Shown: one piece after another, positions 42,501 through 54,500 of the stretch
How positions within the stretch are numbered: the stretch's first letter is position 1
Layout: the number at the start of each line of letters is the position of its first letter
From: Liolophura sinensis
Taxonomy: Eukaryota; Mollusca; Polyplacophora; Chitonida; Chitonidae
Reading direction: 5' to 3'
DNA: 64,000 nucleotides
Assembly (NCBI RefSeq): GCF_032854445.1
Contig: NC_088295.1
Span: 64,401,249 to 64,465,248 of the forward strand
Made by a program: the position numbers and the translations under genes
The notes under the pieces: generated by a model
Databases searched by the model: none
What the model saw: only the letters and a program-made list of their open reading frames with translations
What the model was told of the DNA's origin: nothing

Positions 42501-45500
42501 GCAACCTGTAAAATACAGCCTCTTGTCAACTCACCCCGGTTAGGGACTTATTATAACTATTCATGTAAATGCTTAAATAGTAGCAAACTGCACGCACCTC
42601 AGCACCATGTCCCTGGCAGAAATGGAACAAGACAACGATATATATATATATGTGTGTACATGTCTTTTTTCTACAGTATTGTGCCTGAAATGTGATGAGT
42701 ATTTCACCACCTTTACACTGAACCATCGGTTCAAATACTGCTTCCTCCAGGGCTTTAATACATTTTTAGAGCATTTACCTTCTGCTGATTTGCGCCAAAA
42801 CATTTGACGCCTTCTAAATCTGGTTTTAGATTGGCGATAAATCCCAGTGATGAATTGGCAACAGATGATAATCTATTCAATTTCAGACAACACAGCTTTG
42901 GGTGAAGACAAGGATAGGTGGCCATCAATCAATGGAAAACTTGATTCTCTAAGTGAGAGAGAGATGCAAATTTGCTCCCCGTGATGTCCAAAACTTGCTG
43001 ATTTTGCCATAATCCTCTGGCCATTTCCCTCGGCTCCTGGGATGGTCTACTTTAGGGCAAATGAAAAGTGAATTTGGAGATGTCAGTGGGAGGTGATAAC
43101 GTGTTATTTTATATATTCTCACCTATTGGGAAATCTTTGTTCTCGGTATAATGTTAATATATCGCCTTACTTCACGATAAATTGAATTGCAGACATGTGT
43201 ATTAGAGGGTCTCTTCTCACTCCCAAAGGCTATATACATATCTTCCCTGGACACACGTTACACAGATATGACAGCAAGACACGGACGTTTTGATCTAATG
43301 ACATGGGTTTACTCCCACTTCATTAATACCTATATAATACATCATTGGGATATTGCCCCCTCTTCTCCTTCACTAAACTGAATGAAATGTTTGCATGTTT
43401 ACTTGATATATACAGCTTTCTAGACTTGAGGTCACATCCAAATCTTTTCATAGATTGCATTCAATAAACCTGAGGCAATTTTTGACAATCATTTTCTTTC
43501 TTGTTAACTGGTGTAAATTTGGATTAAATATCTGCACTTTAAGACTCAAATATATATATCTGTAAAGAATTTGCTTGTGGGAGTGGATCAGCAGAACAAC
43601 ATTAATTGCTAGTTTATTTTTGGAGCTCAGAGTATGTGTCCAGTTTAACAGTCCATTTCATTTTTTGGACTGCAAGTATTTGCTACCGAAAAGCATGACA
43701 TGTTGTACGGTAACCTTTTGTTAAATATCACGTTTGACATGTGACAAGGAGGGGATTTTCGCCCTCGTACAGCTGATGATTTAATCTTTTTTTTTATTAT
43801 CAGTGGCACACTCAAAAAATCCAAGCATCAGTAATGGCCAACCGCATATGCAAATTAGGTTAACTAGTATAAGTCCTTTGTCTTCAAAAATCGTCGTCAT
43901 GACAAACGAAGTACATACTCATGACTGTCTCACTTCTATTTACGCCTTACAGCAACATGACTGCAATACTACCAATGTGGTGTTAAGCCATAATCATTCA
44001 TTCTATTTATGGCAAAGGAAATAGATAGCTTATATTATAGGACAGGTGGCAGGCCACCACTTTTGTCATCAGACTAATGAGAAAGGTGCAAAGCTCACCT
44101 GAGGCCTTCTTCCCAATAAGTCTAGCTTTCTTTATTATAGACCTCAGCATTTATCTTTATTGTATTTCATACATGTTCCATGGATTGCTCATGAAGAAGT
44201 AAGTCAGAAAAAAGTAGGAAAATGTGGGTGGCGGGGGCAGAGAATATAGAAGCCAGAGCATACACAATTTCATATTCTCTTATTTTCAGAAAGTGTGGCT
44301 GTACTGATTGTGTGGGTGTTCTAACTACGTGGGAGTGTATTTTAAATACCACAGAATTTAAAGAGCCTACATGCATATAAATGATAGAATTTGAACTTGG
44401 TAACATTGCCATAATTTTACCTCTTGGAGTAATACAACATTGCATGACAGAACAATTTACTTATTGATTTATTTCATTGCATAGCGTTTCATGCACTTAA
44501 CAGCCGTCGGCATTATGGGAACTGGTTCATTTTTCAACGATCTGCAATATGACAGTTCCTGAGAAATTGGTAAATCACAAAAACTCATAATACTAATAAG
44601 GAAAACACCTTTAAAAATTGAAGTAGGCGTCAACAATGACACCATTTAAAACTATGCATAAATATACTTTCATTATTTTTTTAGATCTTTGTGAAAAGAG
44701 TTGGAGGCATTCAGAAAATTGAATTCTAAAGTGGGCTTTATGCATCATACTATCAGAGTCAAGGAACTGATCACAGAAAGTTTTTCTAACTGTAATCATG
44801 ACAATGAATGTTCGAATAACTCTTTAACCAATGGGTAAAAGATTACTGAGATAATGTTTCCAAAAATTCCTTCCTTCTGGTGAACATCATGAAAAAAAGG
44901 TGATGCGACATCAGAGTTCCTAGACACCGCCATTATGGTTCATAAAGCCCATCACAGTATTCAAATATCTGAATGCCTTTTAACACTCCTAAAAACCTGG
45001 AAAAATAAATTAAAGCATTTTCAAGCATGTTTTTCAGATGTCTGTATGTTGAACCTGATTTTATATTTTAGCTCTCTTTCACATGAACACCAACACATGG
45101 TCCCAATGTCATGAGAGGGTGGATTTAAAATCAGTGAGTGTGTTAATGCCCCATTGTACATTTGTACTGAGCAGCTACTAGACTCTCTGCTCCAGGACAC
45201 ATGGTAACCCAACTTGAAAACAGAATCAGGTTTTGCAAGACTAGTTCTTGAACCAACCGACATAATTTAGGATGTAAATGACAGTAGTCAATCATAGCTA
45301 CAAAAAGAAATGTACAACAAAATGCCTACACATAATATCTGTCCCCAAATCCACATAGTCGTGGGTTTCCCACGGACTGTGCTCGGTTTCCTCTTACCAT
45401 AATACTGGCCGCTGTCATATAAGTAAAATATTTGTGACTACTGCGTAAAACACCAATCAAATAAATAAATATATAACTGACACAAGAGAGGTGTAGTTGA

Positions 45501-48500
45501 TCAGATTCTATTGGACTGGCTGAAAGTTCGAGATTACTTGATCAGCCTAGCAAGTCTAAAACAAAAACCGCTGCTCCATGTTGAAGCACAGGAAAAAAGG
45601 CCCATTTCTGTTACTTCGCCAGCGACCTGTAAGAACTGGTTTTACAAAAGCTCTACAGAAATAATCTGACTATCTAGAAATCTGAGAATTATACAAATCC
45701 AATAAATACACTTTCACTGACAGTGATACAAAAATAGGTATTTTCCTATGCTATAACGTGGGCAGGACAATTTTCTTCACCCATGCTGTCTGTCTAAGGA
45801 GATCACATGGTTTCTATCTTCCAGGTCGTCTTATGAAATAGCTGGGCAAATCATCTTGACAAGGGCCTCAACTAGGGGAGAAAACCACACTCACAGGAAG
45901 CAATATCACAGAGCTCTTCACAGTTCCTACAGGCAACCAAAGGAATTCTAATTCTGGCTGATTCATCAGTCTGGGCCCCATTTCATAAAGCTGTGACAAT
46001 CCTGCATTTACCAAAGTAGCATACGCACAAATTACAGCTGCTTTGTAAACTGTGTCTCTAATGTGCAACTGAATCCACATTACACAGTTTTATACCAGCA
46101 CATATAGCTAAACTGAAAAAATAATTCCCAATGGAACACCGTTGTACCTGTAGGTGTCAAGAGAGTTTGATCAGATTGATATGATCTTTACCTGATCAAC
46201 ACCATACTCAAAACCTTTTATCACAACCTATTATTCAACACAAGCTTAAGATCTTGCCATTTACACCTCCATGGGAGCATCATATGTACAAAAATAAAAT
46301 ATATCCCAAACCAGGATGAATGTCTAATGTTCAAATTTACATAGAAACAAATGTCAACACTGATCGATTCAACGATACATTGTAAAAACAAATGTCAACA
46401 CTGATCGATTCAACGATACATTGTAAAAACAAATGTCAAACTGATCGATTCAATGATACATTGTAAAAACAAATGTCAAAACTGATCGATTCAACGATAC
46501 ATTGTAAAAACAAATGTCAACACTGATCGATTCAACGATACATTGTAAAAACAAATGTCAAAACTGATCGATTCAACGATACAATGTTGCAAATGCATTA
46601 TTTATATACAATGCCACAATAGTGTAAAAAGTTTAAAGCTTGTACCTTTGGGGAAAATGTCAGATGGAAAAAAAGCTAAAATGTGTAAATAAGAAGTACT
46701 TACGTCCTTTCTGCTCAGGTGAGGTCACTATAGAATGTGGAGCAGCTGAAATACAAGCAAAAAGTCACATAATGTTGTACATAACCAGTCGCGAAGAAGC
46801 AAATGTTCATTTACAATTCACTATAATAATAATATAATGGTTCATTCAGTTGTGAATAATTAAAATACATACTCAGTTAATATACACAATACCCTAACCT
46901 TCAAAAATAAAATCATAATAATAATAATTTCACAGCCTGTTAGCTTGATGGCAGCCTGAAAATATGAGCAAGAGTAGTCCCCCCTGATCAGCATTTGAAG
47001 TCTGCCAGCAGGAGCTCTTGCCATTCACGACTTTTTGATGTCTACACCCTTTTCATATTGCATTTCAAGAAAAATGAAAATAAAATTATAATCTTTTAAA
47101 TTTCAGTTGACTGGTATAGCCTATATAGAAATAATGTTACGATGAAAAATACCTATCCACTAAAGCTATCTCCCCTGCTATCATATAAAATGACTACAAA
47201 GTAATGTCCCTTTGTACACAATCAGTGCTTGGGAACTACATGAAAAGTTTTTGTTTTGGTCAAAGAGCTCAAACTTTTCAATAAAAGCTACTCTAGATGT
47301 TTCATCTATCAGAAGTTTGAAAAGAGTATCTCAAGCACAAGAATGTAATCTGACAACCACATAACAATTACATGCCCTATTAAAGTGGGCGATGGAACTA
47401 AATTGCTGAAATTCTGCAACGTGGCCTGAAGCTGCAGACCATGTGATCCCCCGAGTAACATTGTCTCCTTGAAGTTATAGCATATGGAAATGCCTGCATT
47501 TGAATAGTTGTCAGTGATAGTGTATTTGTTGGATCTGTATAATTTTCAGCTTTCCAGATAGTCTGAGTGTTTCTGTAGAGCTTACGAGATGTTTTTATGA
47601 GCAGCCAGGGCTTGTTGATCGCAGACAGAGTGGCAAACATTTGCATTTTCCCCCAAAGCTTCATCATTTTGGTTTCACCATGCTATGGCGATCATGTGAC
47701 CTTCAACTACACGGTGTTGCAAAAATATCAGCAGAAACGACTTATCAATAGGGGAGTTTTGAGTTCAAACTCTTTAATCCATGAAGGTAGAAAAAGTCCA
47801 ACTTTATCATGTGACCTGTCAAAAATGTTAGGTAACTATTTTTGATCTCACTTACCATGTGGGTCTGAATAAATTTTCATGAAAAGTAATTCGGATTTGA
47901 TGAATGACAGAGAAAAATTAGCATTGCGCACTTGAGAAGTTCCTGAAGGAAAGAGGTGTCATTTGTGCATCTGGAACAGGGTGAGACAGAAGATAGGTAA
48001 ATTAACATCAACAAAAGTTGCCTTACATATTTTACAAATCACATGTTAAAGAAAGATTACATTTACCTTCAACAAAAAAAAAATTTGAACTCGAAACTCC
48101 TCTATTGACCTTGAACTCACCTGTGGTTATGTAGGACCAATCCGTTGAAGGATTATGGGGCGGATTCATGGGATTATAACAATTAGAACAGAATTCATAT
48201 GTGGCTGCGAAGCCCTGTCTCTGGTTATGTTCATCTGTATAAAAGTCTATATATAGAAATTGTGAGGAAGAAATGATTTCCACTTGGTTTCGCACATCAC
48301 AGTAACGTCCCTTGACAGGTCCAGCTTTGTCTACTCCATCATGAACAACGATAACATCTGGAGAATTTTCACAACTGAAAGTAGAAATTGAAGATTCATG
48401 TACCTAGGTACCTCTATACATGAAAACAAGTCTTCACTATATTTCACCTAAAGGTAGGTAAGTAAAAACACTTATGTATGAATGGGGGCCTCCGTGGCTC

Positions 48501-51500
48501 AATTGGTTAGCATGCTAGCGCAGCATAAAGACCCAGGAGCCTCCAATGCAACCACTGTGAGTTCAAGTCCAGCTCGTGCTTACTTTCTCTCCGGCCGTAC
48601 GTGAGAAGGTCACCATCGTATAAGTGAAATATTCTTGAGTACGGCGTAAAACACCAATCAAATAAATAAATAAATTAAGTATGAATGGGTATGTAAAAAT
48701 GCACTTTTTGAAGCACATAATTGCCTAAAAATGATGCTTTCGATGCCAACGCTTACATTTTTCTGATAAAAAATCAAACTTTCTTAAGAAAAAAAAGTTC
48801 TTAAGTGGCCATGTAAGGTGGACAAATCAATCAGAGTCAAGCAAAATGATCAGTAGAACTAGAACCCATAGATTTAACATGGGTCTGGTTATTGTGGAGT
48901 GCAATTTTGTGGACTTTAAGGTATTAGCTGCACAAAGTGGGTCAACTGATGTAACGATGCAATGATGTTCCAAGCAATACTGAGCCACATCTACCAGTGA
49001 TATTAAATGGCAGGTCCAATGGATCTGTGACAATCAGTGCAAAACAATAGGTTTTAATAGATTCCACTGTTAGATTTTTAGGACCTACATTCATGTTGTG
49101 AAGATAAATGTGCGGTACTGTATTGGATGAAATGAATTTTCTTCTGACTGCACCAAGAGTAAACCTAATACTGAACCTAATTTCTGTATAAAATTGGAGC
49201 AGTGCAGTGGTTTGTGTTCGGCAATGCCCTCTCAAAGAAAGAAATTCTCACACTTGACCTGTTTTGTTGTGTTTCACAACAGCGATGCTCTAGGCCGCAA
49301 ATAAAAACCCTTTTTGAAAGTATTCCCTTACTTTACATAAATAAAAAACACTTGAGCTTTGATTACTTACCTACCACCTATATGATATAACTGTATATTT
49401 TGGAAAACAACACGTATCTTCTCTCCAGGGAGGCCCCGGAACATGTACTGACAGCTTGTTCCAGGGGAATAATTTTGGGGATATCTTGGAGAGAAAAATT
49501 TCCCCGTTTTTGTAAGATTATTGCTTTGGCAGTAGTATGTGCATGCAGTTCCCAATTCTCGTATACAATCTGTCATAAATTGTTCTGAAAGGAGAAAAAT
49601 AAAGGAAAACAAGTCAAAATCATTAATATCTGTGAACTGATAGATTACTATTTTTTATAATAACCTTTGATAAAAATCATTTACACAGAGCTCATCACAT
49701 ACTTTCAATTCATAATAATCTATTCAAGAAATATTTGGATACTTTTTCTAAAAAAAAACTTACACATCAATGTTTAAAAAGGCAAAGTGAACATTCTGAG
49801 ACAAGTGTACAGACCTTTATGGATCAAAAGCAAAATGAAAAAAACATGATTTGATAAAACAGGCATTTATGACCAGTTACTGAGAGTATGATTGGGAGCA
49901 GTTAAATCTTCATCAAAAGTCAAAATGGATGCTTCACGAAAAAAAAAAAAAAAAAATGCCCTCACCGACACTCTGAAATTGGAAAAAGTGTTCTAAGCCG
50001 AGGCAATGAGGTGAAGATGACGTAGGGTAATTCTTTTCTAACGGCCTGACATTCAGACAGCTAAATTCATTAAGTCTTCTTGGTTCAGTGGATCTATATT
50101 TCTTTATTAGACATGCCAGAGTGACTGGAAGTTTGCATTCAGAGGTACATCAGAGCTGTGAGTATTACAAAACTTCCCTCAGAGAGAATGTGTCTTTGCA
50201 GGCAGCTTCGTTAGCCTACCAGCGAAAGGTCAGACACTGGTATTATTGGACCTGCGAAATTTCCCACAGATCAACTATCAATCACACTGGGATATGGATT
50301 TCCTGCCACTGACGTCACATTATATAACATTCAAAGGTTGATATGAAATAACCATTACTGCGGACACCCTGGCGGAAATCTCCAAATACCTACATGTTGG
50401 CTCACTGGTGACAGATCGGGATTGGGACTATGTAAAGTACAGATTTTATCCAAACATATCTGATACCAGAGTGATATACGCCAACAGCAAACACGATAAG
50501 TTCCTCGCTGCATCCAGCATTTGTAAGCTGTCATATATACAAGTGCTATATGATAGGCCTATACACACTGTGTACTCTCCATACACAAGTACATGTACAT
50601 GCAGTACACAGTGGAAACCAGGAAACTCGAACACATTAATGAAACTGGGCGTTCAAAGAAACCAAGCAGCGCTTCAGGAAACCAGTTGAGGCTGAAGGAT
50701 ATCCCACGATACTGAAGGAGATAATTACCATAATTACTGTAATTACCAGAAAGAAACCAGGCAATGAATAAGGAAAATAAGGAGGGTAACCTGACTACAT
50801 TCTGCAGGACTATATTTATAGTTTTTAATATCATATTTTTTAAAGGACAACACTTGGATTAATGATATTTTCAGTGACAGAAGGCTTCAAGATTTCAAAA
50901 TGTTAGTGTATTTTAAGACCTGAATTAAACCTAAACATAACAATTTCTAACCTTTTCAATGTATATTTGATTGAATGCTCCTGAGATACATTCATAACGA
51001 ATTACCTAATTAATTAAGGCATTCATGTACAATCAAAATAATTAATAAATGCACTTTACCTTTATTAAAAAGGAACATCATGATAAAAGACTAATAAGGC
51101 AAATGGGAATGAAGAAAATAGATGATATCAAAAATTCAGTAATATCAAAAAGGAACTGCAGACAAAGTGAGGTTTCAACAACATTTCATTCAGCTTCAAC
51201 CCAAGTATGAAAACAGGCGGATCTAATTCTATTTATATCTCTGAGTTCAAAGGTTGTGGACTCTTCCATTAGATCAAGAGCTTTCTTCTTATCTGAAATG
51301 TATAACCTATTAAAAAAGAAAAGCCTCAGAGGAAATTATTTCTTCCCTGGCACCAAATTTCTGCGTGAAATCCTGTTATAGCTCAAAGCCACCAGACAAA
51401 TCTGTTTTACCCAGGAAGTCCGGCATTACTTGGGCATTATGCTTCACCTGTGATTAGTTTCATACTTAAGTTGAGCCCGAAAAAAATACACTAGAGCACA

Positions 51501-54500
51501 GTGTTACATAGACATCAAACAGACATGATGGAGTATGGAGAGAGATGAAAATAGCCCCAGAGGTGATGTGCTCCCTCACTGATTATGTCCGCTTCGTTCT
51601 ATATCTAGCTTAAGCTTGCCCATGTCCATATAACATTTATCTTAGATGTCCAGAATACAAACACAATGTGCCTATGTCAGTGTGTACAAAGCCATGAGGT
51701 GACTCTATATAACATGCTTGGCAAAGCCAGGCTAGAAATTTAGGCAATCATTTGTTGGTTTAATAAAGAAAAAAACACAAGAAATATGAAGTGAAGTGAG
51801 GTGAGGTGTTGATTTTACTGCTATTAACTGCCCCTAAAATTCAGCATGGAGTCATTTAAAATCTACGTTTTATTTAAAAGATGATTACGTATTAAATTTC
51901 TGATGTACATGTACATGTTTATAAGGAAAGATTTCACTGGTGCATTACAATCATACAGTATGTTTAACCTCTCCCTTCACTGATGTTGATTTGATTGTCT
52001 GATATAAAAGAACAGGAGAGTCTGTCAGCAACCTGTGGATTGTTATGGATTTCCCCTGGGCTCTGCCCAGTTTCCTCCCACCATAATGCTGACCACCATC
52101 GTATAAGTGAAATATTTTTGAGTGTGACGGATATAAAAAAACACCAATCAACTATAAGAATAGGATTCACCAGTCCTGTACAAAGGGAAGCAAATCTTGT
52201 AACTCACATGTCAATAGTTCTCTCTACCTATCTGTACAACAATATTAGTGATCCTGAAAAAGTCACATAAATGTAACTGGTACTGTTATTAGTTCCCTCA
52301 GCGGGGACTATAGGTTACACTATAAATCAACTGCTTCCGGGACTTTCTTTTATCATAGCCATTAACTAGATTGTACTAAACATGTTAAAAACGCACATGG
52401 CTTCTCCAGGGCACGCTGTATAACAAGTTTGAGTTTTGGGTCATTACTTCTATATTTTGACAAAAATATGGGCCTTTTTGAACTTTCACATACATGTGGC
52501 TACATTAATCAGACGGCTCTATATACAACGGGACAAGTACTGAGAAAGCACTGCTGTCATATGTTACAGGATTTGCTTCACTCTGTAGGGGTCATGGCCG
52601 AGAACCTCATTATATTAATGTTCATGATTTCAGCCTTCCGTGCAATTCATTACTCGAACATTACTACAGATGCGGCTGACTTTATTGCACTGAAATGAAA
52701 TTTTAGTTAAAGGTAAATGAGATGTTGTTTGACACTTGGACACTCTGAAGATGAAAGTGAAGTCTAAAAATGACCAGGGGAGATAACTCTTTATTCACGA
52801 AGCCATGCTAGAGTAGGACAGCTTTGAGTAAAAAAAAATAAAAAGCCAAGTGTACTGTTTTATGGGAAAAAATTATGTCATTGTCAAGAAGAGTTTCCAT
52901 TTAATTACAATCTCACATCAATTTTTTTCAATAAGTCTGAAAAATTCCACGTTAGAAATACTGGTTCATATATACATGTAGGCCTAAATACATTTGGTAC
53001 CAAAAAAATAGATTCAAACTTTAATGCATATTTGATGCACATGTACACTTTCAATTTACATATGATCTATTCTGAGTGTAAATTTAGTCAGATCCAACAA
53101 AATACTTCAGAAGGTCAAGCTCAAGGTCAACTGACTGATGCAGATCTCTTTAGAGTAGTATAGATTGAGATTTATAGACGGAAGTGAAAGAAGATATTTT
53201 ACTACAGTTGAAGTGTTTCAATTGCTGAAAGGCAGAGCATTCATTAACAATAATACAGGAAAATAAATCAGATTCTAAAGAATTCTGTACCATATCAAGA
53301 TTTTTCTTAGACAATCCAAAAAAAACCCCAAACAATCTACATGAATTGACAACGGCATGAAACATTTATTCAAGAGCTGGTTTTGGAAACTAATACAAAC
53401 AAACTTATTGGCCGACAACAGCCAATTAAAATGTTTCTTACATCTACATATATGAATACCTAAATCTCATTATTTTCCTGTATTATATTGTAATGAGAAT
53501 GCATCAAAAAGCAGGAATAATACCTCTGGAAGTTTCACCAATTGAAACCACTGCGCCTGATGCTTTTTTATGTGAATTATGAAAATCAGCTGAAAATTAA
53601 AGTACAAAATGTTTTCATTAGAGTTTCCTTTCATTATATGATACACAATTTTTGTATCCTGTCACCAAAAAGGTTTGTTTGTCATCACAGAAAAGTAAAT
53701 TAACTGTCAGAGCAAACAGATGTTTACAGCGGATGACTATTCCTGTGTTGTAAGGTGCCCAAGCTGTGATATATGTAAATGAAGTTTGTGCAAGGGAGGC
53801 TACTCTGTACAATTCACCAATGACCGACCATAATGGACATGCACCATTACACCAACTGGGCGGGAAGGGGAGGCTACCCATGGCAATACACCCATGACCA
53901 ACCACACTGCAAATGTACCATTACACAATTTGGGTGGGAAGGGGAGGCTACCCATGACAATTCACCCATGAGTGACCACACTGCACATGTACCATTACAC
54001 AATCTGGGAAGGGGAGACTAGAGGTTCATACATGTACATAAAAATGTCAAAATATGGCTACAAAATGAACGTCTGTAAAAATGGCACCAATATAATCATG
54101 GTAATTTAAATAATACTCCTGACAAATACTCAAAATTTCACACTGGTACTATGGTCCACGCCAACACTGTGCGTCATGACCACTTTATCCAAACTCTTAA
54201 TGGAGGCTGATAATCACAGCTCTACTCTGCTTTACTCTAACAGTAAAGCAATTCTATAGTTTTCAAATATATTTATCTTTGACATGTCTGCAAGCTTGGA
54301 ACTGCTGCCACTGGCTATCAAAATCACAAAATTACTCTAAAGAAATGACTACTGTACTTTAACATCTAGTTTGAGGGAACTAGTGATTTTCTGAAATATT
54401 CTAAACAGTTCATACATGTTTTTGTGAAATGTTCAGTATATTTTGCCGGGGGCACATTCTGTACTAACAGCTGCATTCAGCCTACCTTTACCTGTCAGAT

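Larger units (their letters stand above)
11274..46703 (-). other. 35.4-kb intron between CUB2-linker and CUB3, containing alternative first exon
   Basis: If the four-CUB model holds, this is one intron of 35,430 nt, ten times longer than any other in the gene. It contains the candidate first exon at 27521-27377, most of the SINE copies and several tandem repeats, each listed separately. Stretches without any recognised element include 11700-13910, 17206-19500, 19790-21360, 21540-25070, 27522-31680, 32061-42450 and 42620-44460. I could find no other exon with support in them. Confidence 0.5.
48375..49370 (-). other. Intron splitting CUB2
   Basis: A 996-nt intron occupied in part by the SINE at 48487-48678 and the dispersed repeat at 48700-48850. 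The remainder (48851-49370) shows nothing. Confidence 0.6.

Noticed and set aside
42332-42529. Minus-strand hydrophobic ORF after an acceptor-like tgtattttacag, considered as a transmembrane last exon of an upstream two-CUB gene
   Set aside because: The phase-1 entry needed from the 46.7-kb exon meets a stop after three codons, and the sequence is one of two copies of a dispersed repeat.
48487-48570. tRNA gene suggested by A and B boxes
   Set aside because: The boxes belong to the tRNA-derived head of a SINE with an AAAT tail and target-site duplication. No intact cloverleaf was seen.
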